Of a DNA stretch of 64,000 nucleotides, positions 8,483 through 18,920 are shown one piece after another (positions within the stretch are counted from its first letter, which is position 1; each line of letters begins with the position of its first letter). Under the pieces are notes generated by a model, which was not told the DNA's origin, made no database searches, and saw only the letters and a list, made by a program, of their open reading frames with translations. The DNA comes from an uncultured Flavobacteriaceae bacterium. Its GTDB lineage: Bacteria; Bacteroidota; Bacteroidia; Flavobacteriales; Flavobacteriaceae. The DNA is taken from contig CANNAN010000013.1 of assembly GCA_947502635.1 (NCBI GenBank), forward strand, positions 62,001 to 126,000, given 5' to 3'. The translations under genes and the position numbers were made by a program.

Positions 8483-8994
8483 TACTTCATTTTTCTAAAT
8501 GTTAAGCTCATTCGTCCATTTTCAGTATCCGATTTTGGGATTGCATGTTGCCATTCATCTTGAATTTCGTTTGTCATATAGATAAACGAGCCTGAGGGAA
8601 GTTCAAAATCCTTTATTATTTCTCTATTTTTAATATTTCGAAACCTTAAAGTTCTAGTTTCTCCAATTGATACTATCCCAACTCCTGTGTTTTCATGTAA
8701 TATATCTGTCTGATCAGAGTGAAATCCCATTTTAGATTTCCCATCCAAATAATAATTAATTAGACAGTTATTTGGTTTGAAATTGAGGGTATTATTAATC
8801 AATTCGATTATTTTATTTAGTTCAGGTGTGAATTCTTGAAAAGGATAACTCATTTGAGAATAATTATATGCATTGCCATAACTCGCGGTTTTTCGAGCAG
8901 ACATTCTCTCATCCCAATCAGTATTGTTTTTTAGATTATTAAACAATTCAGCAGGATTATGTATAAAATTCTTTATGAATGTTATTCCGTTCAT
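8482..8994 (-). CDS. AlkB-like Fe(II)/2-oxoglutarate dioxygenase
   Basis: This 170-residue protein has the iron-binding HxD...H triad (His92, Asp94, His150) and the 2-oxoglutarate-binding Arg pair near the end (R161, R167 in GRMSLTFR). It also has YYLDGKSKMGFHSD, typical of AlkB/ALKBH2-type enzymes that demethylate alkylated DNA or RNA bases. Length and motif order fit the family. It overlaps the next gene by one base. The pair is enclosed by short complementary boundaries, suggesting it moved as a unit. Confidence 0.88.
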   Translation of the reverse strand: MNGITFIKNFIHNPAELFNNLKNNTDWDERMSARKTASYGNAYNYSQMSYPFQEFTPELNKIIELINNTLNFKPNNCLINYYLDGKSKMGFHSDQTDILHENTGVGIVSIGETRTLRFRNIKNREIIKDFELPSGSFIYMTNEIQDEWQHAIPKSDTENGRMSLTFRKMK

Positions 8995-9234
8995 CTTTTT
9001 CTAATTGCTGCTAACTAAAGAATATACGCACCAGTACACATATACCCATTATACACGCAATATAGTAAGTTTACTTCAAAAAAAATTAAGAATTGACTTA
9101 CTTTTGCTTAAATAATTACAGTCTATCCAGAATGACAAAAAGAAAGATCAATCTTATAAAGGCTCCTTCGATTGCACTAGAAATAACCTGCTAAAAAGGT
9201 GGAGATAAACAATAAATTCTAGACCCAAACCACA

Positions 9235-11022
9235 TTATTTAATCGCTTCTAAAAGATATATATAGGTGTAATAAATACCATATTTTTCATCACCTTCAAT
9301 AAAATCGTTAATCAAAAAGGTTTTTCCTTTTTCCAGATAGACTTCGAACACGACTTCTGTGTCGTTGGGCTTAATAGGTTTTTCAAAAATTTGATTTGCA
9401 ATTTGAATGCTTGCTTTATCTGGTGAAATAGGTTTGTAATTGAACCAGTTTTTTGGATTGTCTTTTGGAACTCCAAGCACAGGTCCAGGACACTCTTTTG
9501 GCCATCTTCTGCATGAAATTTTATACCTGCCTTTTTTTTCTATTTTAAGTGCATGTGTGTTGTTTTTGTTTTTTAGGCCTTCTGCAACTTGTTCACTTTT
9601 CCAAATGGGTTTATCGTCTCCTATGGCATGTTGAATGGTGAGTTTAATTTCGTTTTGAGATGAATTGCCAATTATAAATAAAGGGAACTCATTATATTCC
9701 CGATTATTTTTAGTGGTTTTTAAAAACGTTGTATTGTTATTTAACATTTTTTGTACAAGCTCTGGATATTGATCTGCTAGGTTATGTTTTTGCATGCGGT
9801 CTTTTTCAATATCGTATAATTCACTACCATTTACCAATCGCCATTTATCAATGATTATACATGTCTCATCAATATCTTTTGGTCTGCGCCAATCTTGACG
9901 GTGGTGTACAAATATAGTTCTGTTCTCTAATTTTTTGGTCTTTTTAAGAAGTAATGGGGATAGATCTGTTCCATCTGGTTTCGTATTTTCAGGAATTGTG
10001 ATATGGCATAAATTGGCTAGTGTTGGCATTAAATCGACATGAGCAGTGGTTTGGTTAATATCCCAACCACCTTTAATTTTTCCGTCGTTCCATCGAATAA
10101 AAAATGGTACACGATGCCCACCTTCAATTTTATCTCCTTTGCGTCCTCTTAGTCCCATGTTATAACCTGTTTTTCCATCTTTACTTATACCATCGATGGT
10201 GCCATTATCGGTCATGAAGATTAAAATAGTATTATCGGTTAGATTATTTTCTTTTAGGAATTTTTCAAGTTTTCCGAAGTTTTCATCAATATTAGCAACC
10301 ATTCCAAAATATTTAGCATTCGGAATTTGAGATCCTTCCAAATGATTGTATGGTGCTGCATATTTTTCGTCTACATAAAGTGGACTATGTGGTGCATTAG
10401 TTGGCAGATACACAAAAAATGGTTGTTCTTTGTTGTCCTTGATAAATTTCATGGTTTCTTGAAACCAAACATCGGTGCAGTAACCTTCAAATTGCTTGGG
10501 CTTATTATTCACATAATACACATCATTAAAATAGTTGTTTCCCCAATAATCTGAGAGTTCTCCAACGCCACCAGCCATGTGCTGAACCGCGACATCAAAA
10601 CCACAATCGGTTGGACGCACAGGGTAGTTGTCTCCTAAATGCCATTTTCCAAAAACACCCGTTTTGTAACCATTTTGTTGAAATAAATCGGCTAATGTCG
10701 TTGTGCCTTCAGATAAGGCGTCTCTACCTTTGTAGGTAGCCCATGCGCCATTATTAATGGGGTAGCGCCCAGTCATAATTGCAGCTCGTGTTGGTGTACA
10801 CACTGGGCTTACATGAAAATCAGTCATTCTTACTGCTTCATTATAAAAGGCATCAATGTTGGGTGTTTTTAACCAAGGATTTCCATGGCAGCTAAGGTCT
10901 CCAATGCCTTGATCATCTGTTAAGACTAAGATGACGTTGGGTTGTTTTTTGTTTTGATTCTCTATTTGTGAAAATCCTATGAAGCAAAACAACGTGAATA
11001 AAAATGTTACGAATCCCTTCAT
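9235..11022 (-). CDS. Type I sulfatase (arylsulfatase family), secreted
   Basis: The N-terminal signal MKGFVTFLFTLFCFIGFSQ is followed by the sulfatase core: VILVLTDDQG (metal-binding Asp35-36) and CTPTR at 75-79. In the latter, Cys75 would be converted to formylglycine, the catalytic residue. GKWHLG, a TDNG metal box (near 280) and a C-terminal beta domain follow. The 595 aa fits S1 sulfatases. The enzyme hydrolyses sulfate esters, here probably on a polysaccharide, since a GH117 glycosidase lies 10 bp upstream in the same orientation. An S1 maturation enzyme is required and is not in the window. Confidence 0.9.
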   Translation of the reverse strand: MKGFVTFLFTLFCFIGFSQIENQNKKQPNVILVLTDDQGIGDLSCHGNPWLKTPNIDAFYNEAVRMTDFHVSPVCTPTRAAIMTGRYPINNGAWATYKGRDALSEGTTTLADLFQQNGYKTGVFGKWHLGDNYPVRPTDCGFDVAVQHMAGGVGELSDYWGNNYFNDVYYVNNKPKQFEGYCTDVWFQETMKFIKDNKEQPFFVYLPTNAPHSPLYVDEKYAAPYNHLEGSQIPNAKYFGMVANIDENFGKLEKFLKENNLTDNTILIFMTDNGTIDGISKDGKTGYNMGLRGRKGDKIEGGHRVPFFIRWNDGKIKGGWDINQTTAHVDLMPTLANLCHITIPENTKPDGTDLSPLLLKKTKKLENRTIFVHHRQDWRRPKDIDETCIIIDKWRLVNGSELYDIEKDRMQKHNLADQYPELVQKMLNNNTTFLKTTKNNREYNEFPLFIIGNSSQNEIKLTIQHAIGDDKPIWKSEQVAEGLKNKNNTHALKIEKKGRYKISCRRWPKECPGPVLGVPKDNPKNWFNYKPISPDKASIQIANQIFEKPIKPNDTEVVFEVYLEKGKTFLINDFIEGDEKYGIYYTYIYLLEAIK

Positions 11023-11032
11023 TACAAAAGTA

Positions 11033-12322
11033 TTATTTAAGTGTTAGTTTGCTGTTTTCTTCTTTAATTCGCTCTATCTGTTTACTACTTAAACTTTGTT
11101 TAAAATGTACTGAAGTGTCATGTTTAACACGGTGCTGTTTCATCTCGGTGTCATGTAAATCCTGACTTAAATCACAATCAAACCGTACTAACATAGAATG
11201 AAATTTACCGCGACCTCCAAGGTTTATAAAATGAGATAGCCCCCAAGTAATTCCTCTGCCATCTTTTGTATCTGTAAAAGCATCTGCTATATAAGGAGCT
11301 GCGGCATAAGGCATTAGTTCTGTTATAGAAGCAATGTTAAAATTAACACCATCTTTTGCAAATTGAATGGTATTATGCTCATTGCCATCTTTATAAACCA
11401 AAGCAGCTATACCATCTTTGAAAGGAAATAAAGAGGTTTCATGCCCTGAGGAAATCACAGGATTTAAGGGATGTTTTGTGAACGGTCCTAAAGGATTATC
11501 AGCCGTAGCTAAACCTTGCATACGAACCCAATGAGGTGCAACTCCAGTATCAGATTTATAATATAAATATATTTTGCCTTTGTAGACTAAAGGGTAGGGG
11601 TCATGGATAGAATATTGGTCCCATTCTCCTTTTTCTCCATTAGGAATTACTATTTTGTTATATGGAGTCCAAGGGCCATCAGGTGAATCTGCATAAGATA
11701 CAGCAACAGGACAATCATCACCTCTTTTTCCGCTAGCTTCCATGAAACCCTGGTAATAGAGATAGTATTTATTTTTCCATTTAAGAATGTCTGTTGTTGT
11801 TACAGATCGCCAACCAACAATAGGCTTTTCGGGTCTTTTAATGGCTACGCCTTGTTCTTTCCAGGTAAATCCATCAGCACTTGTAGCATACCAAATTTCA
11901 GCTAAATCCCAATCGGAAGAAGGTATGGTGTCATTAGATTTTGCGGCGCCTTGTGGTGGTGTGGTGGTGTGTCTATAGGTATACCAAACATAATATGTGC
12001 CATTATCTAAAATGACTTTAGAAGGATCGCGACGGCTTATCGTTCCATCATGATTATTATATTCAAAACCTTTTAATGGCGTGTATTTAAATTGAGAAAA
12101 AAGCTCATTATTTTCTGGTTTAGGTGCAGGGTAATCATCATACAATCGTTCCATTGCTGTGCTTAATGGCCTATTGGGTTTTTCATCTGGTAACATAAAA
12201 GGGAAACCTCCTTTATGATCATTAGTAGGTTGAGGTTCTTGTTCTGTTTTGCAAGAAAGGCATATGGTTAATAATACTAATGCAAAGAGAAATTTGTTTA
12301 ATAGATACTTTAGCTTATTCAT
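11033..12322 (-). CDS. GH117-type glycoside hydrolase, lipoprotein
   Basis: The lipobox Cys24 follows a signal peptide, so it is membrane-anchored. The five-bladed propeller hydrolase signature is clear: GTISRRDPSKVI, TYYVWYTYRHT, SSDWDLAEIWYATSADGFTW, GWRSVTTTDILKWKNKYYLYYQ. These are hallmarks of family GH117, whose characterised members release 3,6-anhydro-L-galactose from neoagaro-oligosaccharides; some clades act on other galactans. It is paired with the sulfatase 10 bp downstream as a two-gene operon. No SusC/SusD or other glycosidases are seen nearby, so the substrate is inferred as a sulfated red-algal galactan. Confidence 0.85.
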   Translation of the reverse strand: MNKLKYLLNKFLFALVLLTICLSCKTEQEPQPTNDHKGGFPFMLPDEKPNRPLSTAMERLYDDYPAPKPENNELFSQFKYTPLKGFEYNNHDGTISRRDPSKVILDNGTYYVWYTYRHTTTPPQGAAKSNDTIPSSDWDLAEIWYATSADGFTWKEQGVAIKRPEKPIVGWRSVTTTDILKWKNKYYLYYQGFMEASGKRGDDCPVAVSYADSPDGPWTPYNKIVIPNGEKGEWDQYSIHDPYPLVYKGKIYLYYKSDTGVAPHWVRMQGLATADNPLGPFTKHPLNPVISSGHETSLFPFKDGIAALVYKDGNEHNTIQFAKDGVNFNIASITELMPYAAAPYIADAFTDTKDGRGITWGLSHFINLGGRGKFHSMLVRFDCDLSQDLHDTEMKQHRVKHDTSVHFKQSLSSKQIERIKEENSKLTLK

Positions 12323-12425
12323 AGTTAGAGATTTACTTCTAGTAAGATAAGATTTTATTTATTATTGATGTTATTCTATTGTCTTTTGCTATAAAATCTT
12401 AAACTATGACCTGTTTCTATTAAAA

Positions 12426-12465
12426 ACAAAAAAGGCTTCTTTAAATAAAAGAAGCCTTTTGCATT
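12426..12465. terminator. Rho-independent terminator after gltD
   Basis: AAAAGGCTTCTTT and AAAGAAGCCTTTT form a 13-bp stem around a short AT loop, ending in a T run in both directions. It lies ~20 bp beyond the gltD stop and separates glt from the GH117 gene. Confidence 0.8.
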
Positions 12466-12485
12466 CAAAATGAATTTTATTGTTT

Positions 12486-13949
12486 TTAAAGCGCAACCAA
12501 ATCGCCACTCATATCCTTAGATGGTAAGTTAGATTTACCCATGAGATAAAGATCTACTTGACGTGCAGCTTCTCTACCTTCAGAAATAGCCCAAACAATT
12601 AATGATTGTCCGCGGCGCATATCACCAGCAGCAAAGATATTTGGAATGTTTGTTTGGTATTTTCCGTATTCTGCTTTGTAATTAGAACGTGTATCTTTTT
12701 CAACCCCTAATTTATCTGCTAAAGTACTTTCAGGACCTGTAAACCCAAGTGCTAATAACGCAAGATCGCAAGGCCATATTTTTTCGGTACCTTCAATTTC
12801 TATCAGCTGAGGGCGCTCACCTGGAACCATTTTCCATTCTACATTAACTGTCTTTAAAGCTGTTAATTTACCAGTTTCGTCTTTTATGAATTCTTTGGTG
12901 TTAATTAACCAGTTTCTTTCAACACCTTCTTCGTGAGAAGAGGATGTTTTTAGCTGCAATGGCCAAAAAGGCCAAGGCGTTGTTGGAGAACGATGCCCTG
13001 GAGGTTTTGGCATAATTTCGAAGTTCACTACCGATTTAGCTCCTTGACGATTAGAGGTTCCTACACAATCTGAACCTGTATCACCACCACCAATAACGAT
13101 AACATTTTTATCGGTCGCTAATACTTGATCTTTTACTTCTTTACCAAAAACAACCTTAGTTTGTTGTGTTAAGAAATCCATTGCTTGTACTACGCCATCT
13201 GCATCAATACCTGGAGTTGGTAAGCTTCGTCTTTCTGTTGCACCTCCACAAAGGACAACGGAATCAAAGGCTTTTAATTCTTCAGCATCATAATTCACAC
13301 CAACGTTTATATTAGTCTTAAAAACAATACCTTCTGCTTCCAATATAGCAATACGACGGTCTATGATTTCCTTTTCCAATTTAAAATTAGGAATTCCGTA
13401 ACGTAGTAAGCCACCAACTTCATCATCTCTTTCAAAAACAGTTACAGTATGGCCTGCTCTATTTAATTGTTGAGCAGCTGCTAAACCAGCAGGACCAGAA
13501 CCTACAACGGCAATGGTTTTTTCAGTACGTGTTTTTGGTGGTTGAGGTTTAATCCAACCTTCTTTAAAAGCGCGTTCTACAATATTTTTTTCGATATTTT
13601 CGATAGACACAGGGTCTTCAATAATACCTAGTACACATGATTTTTCACAAGGAGCAGGACATAGTCTACCTGTAAACTCTGGGAAGTTATTGGTAGAATG
13701 CAATAACCAAGAGGCTTTTTGCCATTCACCCTGGTGTACCATGTGATTAAAATCTGGTATTAAATTCCCTAATGGACAACCACTGTGACAAAACGGGATG
13801 CCACAATCCATACAGCGCGATCCTTGTTTTATTAATTCGGGTTCACTTAAAGGTACTGTAAATTCTTTATAGTGCTTTACACGATCTTTTACAGATGTGT
13901 ATTTTTCATCTTGTCTTTCAAATTCTTTAAATCCTGTTACTTTTCCCAT
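12486..13949 (-). CDS. gltD: Glutamate synthase small (beta) subunit
   Basis: This 487-residue flavoprotein feeds electrons from NADPH to the large subunit for glutamate synthesis from glutamine and 2-oxoglutarate. N-terminal 4Fe-4S cysteine clusters are visible (CMDCGIPFCHSGCP, then CPAPCEKSC). They are followed by the FAD site GSGPAGLAAAQQLNRAGH (~150-167), the NADPH site IGGGDTGSDCVG and a C-terminal FAADMRRG-like FAAGDMRRGQSLIVWAI. It is directly downstream of gltB with 4 bp between, a standard gltBD operon. Confidence 0.97.
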   Translation of the reverse strand: MGKVTGFKEFERQDEKYTSVKDRVKHYKEFTVPLSEPELIKQGSRCMDCGIPFCHSGCPLGNLIPDFNHMVHQGEWQKASWLLHSTNNFPEFTGRLCPAPCEKSCVLGIIEDPVSIENIEKNIVERAFKEGWIKPQPPKTRTEKTIAVVGSGPAGLAAAQQLNRAGHTVTVFERDDEVGGLLRYGIPNFKLEKEIIDRRIAILEAEGIVFKTNINVGVNYDAEELKAFDSVVLCGGATERRSLPTPGIDADGVVQAMDFLTQQTKVVFGKEVKDQVLATDKNVIVIGGGDTGSDCVGTSNRQGAKSVVNFEIMPKPPGHRSPTTPWPFWPLQLKTSSSHEEGVERNWLINTKEFIKDETGKLTALKTVNVEWKMVPGERPQLIEIEGTEKIWPCDLALLALGFTGPESTLADKLGVEKDTRSNYKAEYGKYQTNIPNIFAAGDMRRGQSLIVWAISEGREAARQVDLYLMGKSNLPSKDMSGDLVAL

Positions 13950-13953
13950 GACA

Positions 13954-16900
13954 CTATGCTGTTGTTAATTCTTCTACCATTTGTTCTTCAGTCTCTAAAC
14001 GTTTTAAGGCACGTTTATATTCAATTGGCATCACTTTTACAAAGTTGCCTAGGCTAACATCCCAGTTTGCCAATAGCTCTTTACCTCGATTACTATTCGT
14101 ATAAAGTATATGCTTCTCTATGGTTGCTTTTAAATCTTCAGCTTCTTCAGCTAAAATATCTTCAAATTCAATAGTCTCTGTATTACACAAGCCATTTACG
14201 AATTTGTTTTCAGGGTCATAAACATAAGCAATACCACCACTCATACCTGCAGCAAAATTTCGTCCAGTATTACCTAGTACGATCACTTTCCCACCAGTCA
14301 TATATTCACAACAATGATCTCCAACACCTTCAACAACTGTAGTTGCTCCAGAGTTACGTACTGCGAAACGTTCGCCAGCAATACCGTTAATGTAAGCTTC
14401 ACCTTTTACAGCACCAAATAAGCAAACATTACCAACAATAATATTGTTTTCTGCTATAAAATCTGCTTTTGCTGGTTTTTTGATGATTAATTTAGCTCCA
14501 GACAATCCTTTACCTAAATAGTCATTGGTATTTCCATCAACAGTAAATGTTAATCCGAAGGCTCCAAAGGCACCAAAACTTTGACCAGCCGAACCTGTGA
14601 AGTTTATATTTAGTGTATCCTCGGGTAATCCCAGATGGCCGTAAATTTTTGATATTTCATTACTTACAATAGCGCCAACAGTTCTATTGATGTTATTTAT
14701 TGGATATGCTAAGTTCATTTTTTCTTTTCTATATAAAGCTCTGTGAGAGTCTTTTAATATAGTAAAGTCTAAAACGTTATCTAAATTATGATCTTGTATT
14801 TCTGTGTTTCTTATTGGAAGCTGTTTATAAGCAGAAGGTCTGTGTAAAATACTAGATAAATCTAAGCCTTTAGCTTTATAATGTTTAATGGCTTTGTTTG
14901 CATTTATCTTGTGCGTTTGACCAACCATTTCTGCTAAGGTTCTGAAACCTAACTGCGCCATAATACTTCTTAATTCTTCGGCAATATAGAAGAAGAAATT
15001 AATAACATGCTCGGGAGTTCCTTTAAAGTTTTTACGTAACTCTTTATCTTGAGTTGCGATACCAACTGGGCAAGTATTTAAGTGACATTTACGCATCATG
15101 ATACAACCAGAAGCAACTAAGGGTGCTGTCGCAAATCCAAATTCTTCAGCTCCTAATAAAGCAGCTATAGCCACATCACGTCCAGTTTTTAATTGACCGT
15201 CGCATTCAACAACGATTCTACTTCTTAATTTATTTAAAACTAACGTTTGTTGCGCTTCGGCTAAACCAAGTTCCCATGGCAATCCAGCGTGTTTTAATGA
15301 GGTTAAAGGAGATGCTCCTGTACCACCATCGTAACCAGAGATTAGGACCACATCGGCTTTGGCTTTTGAAACCCCAGCAGCAATAGTACCTACTCCAACT
15401 TCTGATACTAGTTTAACATTAACTCTAGCATCACGGTTTGCATTTTTTAAATCGAAAATTAATTGTGCTAAATCTTCAATAGAATAAATATCGTGATGTG
15501 GTGGTGGCGAAATTAAACCTACAAAAGGGGTAGAGTTTCTCGCGGCAGCAATCCATGGTAATACTTTTTCACCAGGTAATTGTCCACCCTCACCAGGTTT
15601 GGCGCCTTGAGCCATTTTAATTTGAATTTCTTTCGCACTAGTTAAATAATGTGAAGTCACTCCAAAACGACCTGAGGCTACTTGTTTTATTGCTGAGTTA
15701 CGGCTATCACCGTTTATATCTTTTTGAAAACGTTTTCTATCTTCTCCACCTTCACCAGAATTTGATTTACCACCAATTCGGTTCATAGCAATCGCTAAAT
15801 TTTCATGGGCTTCTCTGGAAATAGATCCGTAAGACATCGCGCCTGTTTTAAAACGCTTAACGATTTCTGTCCAAGGCTCTACTTCTTCTAATGGAATCGG
15901 ATTTAAATTGTCAAACTCAAATAAACCACGAATGGTCATTAAGTTTTCCGATTGCTCGTTGATTGCTTTTGAATAAACATCGTAACTCGCTTGATCACTC
16001 AACCTAACGGCTTGTTGTAGTTTAGCAACAGTTGTTGGATTAAATAAATGCCTTTCACCATTACGTCTCCATCTATAATCTCCACCAATATTTAAGCCTA
16101 AGCGTTTATCAATTGAGTTATCTGGATAAGCTTGCTTATAACGTTCGTTAATTTCTCTTTCAACTTCATATAAACCAATACCTTCAATTCTGGAAGCTGT
16201 ATATGGGAAATATTTTTCTACAAATTGAGAATTGAAACCAACAATTTCGAAAATTTGAGAACCTCTATAAGAATGTAGTGTAGAGATTCCTATTTTGTTC
16301 ATGATTTTTAAAATCCCTTTTCCGATGGCTTTATTGAAATTATCAACAGCTTTTTGTTCATCCATATCAACAATGAAGCCTTCTTTTACTTGCATTCTGA
16401 TGATTTCGTTTACCATATATGGGTTAATTGCACTAGCGCCATAACCAAATAAGGTAGCAAAATGATGAGGCTCACGAGGTTCTGCAGATTCAATAATAAT
16501 ATCGAAATAAGAACGCTTTCGTAAACGATTCAATTGATGATTTACATAAGAACATGCTAATAATGCAGGAATAGGAGCAAACTCTTGATTAACACCTCTG
16601 TCTGAAAGAATTATAATATTCGTTTTTCTTTCTAGTGCTTTTTCAACTTGTCTGATAATATCTTCTAAAGCATTTTCAAGACCATTAAGACCTTGTGCTT
16701 TAGGGTATAAAATTTCAATAGTTTCAGCTTTAAAGCTTTCAATTGAAATACTTCTTATTTTTTCTAAATCAGCATTAGAAATAACAGGATTTTGAATTCT
16801 AAGTTTTCTACACTGTCTTTCTGTAATGCTGAAAATATTTCTGTCTTTACCAAGATTTAAACTAATATCGGTTACAATCTCTTCACGAATACCATCTAAT

Positions 16901-18468
16901 GGCGGATTGGTAACTTGTGCAAATAATTGCTTAAAGTAGTTTGAAATGAGCTGAGGTCTGTCTGATAAAACAGCTAAAGGTGTATCAATCCCCATAGACC
17001 CTAAGGCTTCTTTACCTACAACAGCCATAGGGGTTATAACCTCTTGAATATCTTCAAATGTGTAATTGAATAAACGTTGACGTGTTTTGATATCTATGGT
17101 TTCAATCGGACATGTTTCATTCGTATAAGGAACGTCTTTTAAATGTAACCTCGTTTTATCTAACCATTCTTTATAAGGTCTTTCTGAAACAATTTTACTT
17201 TTAATTTCTTCATCTTCTATGATACGTCCTTTGTTCATGTCTACCAAGAACATTTTTCCAGGCTCTAATCGACCATGTCTTTCTACATCTTCAGGTTCTA
17301 TTTCTACAACACCAATTTCAGACGACATAATTAATTTTCCACTTTTGGTAACCGTATATCTAGAAGGTCTTAACCCGTTTCTATCTAATAGAGCACCAAT
17401 ATAATCACCATCTGTAAAAGGCACAGATGCAGGACCATCCCATGGTTCCATTAAGCAGCCATTATACTCGTAAAAAGCTTTTCGCTCTTCAGACATGGTT
17501 TTGTGTTTTTCCCATGCTTCAGGAATCATCATCATCATGATTTCTGGTAATGATCTTCCTGTATGTGTTAATAATTCAACCACCATATCCATAGATGCAG
17601 AATCTGACTTACCTGGTAGTATGATAGGGAATAATTTATCTATTTGAGGTCCGAAAACATCACTTTTCATGATTTCTTCACGAACACGCATTCTACTAAC
17701 ATTGCCTCGAAGCGTATTAATCTCACCATTCTGACACATAAAACGGAATGGTTGTGCTAACTCCCAAGTAGGCATTGTATTGGTAGAAAAACGCTGGTGT
17801 ACTAATGCCAGGCGTGTTACTAAATCTTTTTGTTGTAAATCGGTATAATAAGGACCAATATCTTCTGGCATTATAATACCTTTATATATTAAAGTTGTTG
17901 TAGATAAACTAGGTATATAAAAATAACTGCTTTCAGAAATTTTCGATTTTCTAATAGTGTGTTCGGTAATTTTACGTGCAGCGTATAATTTAGCTTTAAA
18001 ATCAGCTTCGCTAATAGCTTCTGTTTTACCAACAAAAAGCTGCTCGATATCTGGTTCTGAGGACAAAGCTATTTGACCTAATTGCGTAGAATCTACAGGC
18101 ACTTCTCTCCATCCTAAAATAGTAAGTCCTTGTGCTTTTATTTCTTTTTCAAAGGTATCTTTGCAGTATTGATATTGGTTGGATGTTTTTGGTAAAAATA
18201 CCATACCTACAGCATATTCTCTTTGGTCTGGGATATTAAAATCACAAACTCTTTTAAAATAATCATGAGGGATATCAATTAATAAACCAGCACCATCACC
18301 AGTTTTTCCATCAGCACTTACACCGCCACGGTGTTCTAACTTTACGAGAATTTCCAGAGCATCATGAATGATTTGATTTGTTTTATCTCCATTGAGATTA
18401 CAAATAAAACCTGCGCCACAGTTTTCGTGTTCAAATTCGGGTAAATACAGTCCTTGTTTCTTCAGCAT
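13954..18468 (-). CDS. gltB: Glutamate synthase large (alpha) subunit
   Basis: About 1,504 aa. I take ATG 18468, three codons inside a TTG-initiated frame, giving [21 protein letters not shown]. The Cys in ENCGAGF becomes the N-terminal nucleophile of the class II amidotransferase domain after propeptide removal. The central and FMN-binding synthase domains follow ([41 protein letters not shown]), with a 3Fe-4S cluster motif ([19 protein letters not shown]) and the C-terminal beta-helix GXGXG domain. It forms the GOGAT complex with gltD, making two glutamates from glutamine and 2-oxoglutarate. Confidence 0.97.
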   Translation of the reverse strand: MLKKQGLYLPEFEHENCGAGFICNLNGDKTNQIIHDALEILVKLEHRGGVSADGKTGDGAGLLIDIPHDYFKRVCDFNIPDQREYAVGMVFLPKTSNQYQYCKDTFEKEIKAQGLTILGWREVPVDSTQLGQIALSSEPDIEQLFVGKTEAISEADFKAKLYAARKITEHTIRKSKISESSYFYIPSLSTTTLIYKGIIMPEDIGPYYTDLQQKDLVTRLALVHQRFSTNTMPTWELAQPFRFMCQNGEINTLRGNVSRMRVREEIMKSDVFGPQIDKLFPIILPGKSDSASMDMVVELLTHTGRSLPEIMMMMIPEAWEKHKTMSEERKAFYEYNGCLMEPWDGPASVPFTDGDYIGALLDRNGLRPSRYTVTKSGKLIMSSEIGVVEIEPEDVERHGRLEPGKMFLVDMNKGRIIEDEEIKSKIVSERPYKEWLDKTRLHLKDVPYTNETCPIETIDIKTRQRLFNYTFEDIQEVITPMAVVGKEALGSMGIDTPLAVLSDRPQLISNYFKQLFAQVTNPPLDGIREEIVTDISLNLGKDRNIFSITERQCRKLRIQNPVISNADLEKIRSISIESFKAETIEILYPKAQGLNGLENALEDIIRQVEKALERKTNIIILSDRGVNQEFAPIPALLACSYVNHQLNRLRKRSYFDIIIESAEPREPHHFATLFGYGASAINPYMVNEIIRMQVKEGFIVDMDEQKAVDNFNKAIGKGILKIMNKIGISTLHSYRGSQIFEIVGFNSQFVEKYFPYTASRIEGIGLYEVEREINERYKQAYPDNSIDKRLGLNIGGDYRWRRNGERHLFNPTTVAKLQQAVRLSDQASYDVYSKAINEQSENLMTIRGLFEFDNLNPIPLEEVEPWTEIVKRFKTGAMSYGSISREAHENLAIAMNRIGGKSNSGEGGEDRKRFQKDINGDSRNSAIKQVASGRFGVTSHYLTSAKEIQIKMAQGAKPGEGGQLPGEKVLPWIAAARNSTPFVGLISPPPHHDIYSIEDLAQLIFDLKNANRDARVNVKLVSEVGVGTIAAGVSKAKADVVLISGYDGGTGASPLTSLKHAGLPWELGLAEAQQTLVLNKLRSRIVVECDGQLKTGRDVAIAALLGAEEFGFATAPLVASGCIMMRKCHLNTCPVGIATQDKELRKNFKGTPEHVINFFFYIAEELRSIMAQLGFRTLAEMVGQTHKINANKAIKHYKAKGLDLSSILHRPSAYKQLPIRNTEIQDHNLDNVLDFTILKDSHRALYRKEKMNLAYPINNINRTVGAIVSNEISKIYGHLGLPEDTLNINFTGSAGQSFGAFGAFGLTFTVDGNTNDYLGKGLSGAKLIIKKPAKADFIAENNIIVGNVCLFGAVKGEAYINGIAGERFAVRNSGATTVVEGVGDHCCEYMTGGKVIVLGNTGRNFAAGMSGGIAYVYDPENKFVNGLCNTETIEFEDILAEEAEDLKATIEKHILYTNSNRGKELLANWDVSLGNFVKVMPIEYKRALKRLETEEQMVEELTTA

Positions 18469-18480
18469 AATCAACAAATT

Positions 18481-18920
18481 TTGGTTTAAAACTTGAGTTG
18501 AAGAGCTAAGATATGTACTAAGATTCGAATAACAATAAGGGGTATTTCATTATTCCGATTATAGAAACGAAGTTGAGATAAAAATAATTATATATCAATA
18601 TTAAACGCGTTTTTTAATAAATATTCAATCTGTAATTTTTAGGAATAAATACAGATATATGAATTAATGCTAATAAAAAATCAAATTAATGGAAATAATA
18701 CCATTAAAATTTGGAAAATACTGACAATCATTCAAATAAGTGCGTTGTTAAAAATTCAAAAAACCAGAATATAAACATAATACCTCTAAAAAAAAGGGGT
18801 AAAAAATGAAATATCTACAAAATTAACTCAATTGACCCTGTTTTTTATGGGGTATGTGTCTTTTTTATATAGTTTAGCCTCGTTAATTAGAAAATAAACA
18901 CAAAAGATCAATAACTAAAA
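18481..18920. promoter_or_regulatory. Divergent intergenic region between gltB and the porin/glnB/amtB genes
   Basis: The 440-bp AT-rich gap has no coding frame and must carry promoters for gltB (minus) and the outer-membrane/P-II/ammonium channel genes (plus). An inverted AAAAACAGGGTC-like and GTTTTTTATGGGG context lies at 18830-18860. I could not assign a clear TTG...TAnnTTTG pair. Nitrogen control is plausible from the genes on both sides but is not shown by a recognised operator. Confidence 0.4.

Larger units (their letters stand above)
8075..9015. repeat. Gene segment bounded by GTTAGCCGC / GCTGCTAAC
   Basis: GTTAGCCGC at 8075-8083 pairs with GCTGCTAAC at 9007-9015 at 8 of 9 positions, enclosing the two overlapping genes 8087-8482 and 8482-8994 with only a few bases to spare on each side. 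This is the same boundary geometry as the gene segments in the 21.7-39.8 kb island, but the long repeat itself is not recognisable here. Confidence 0.5.
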
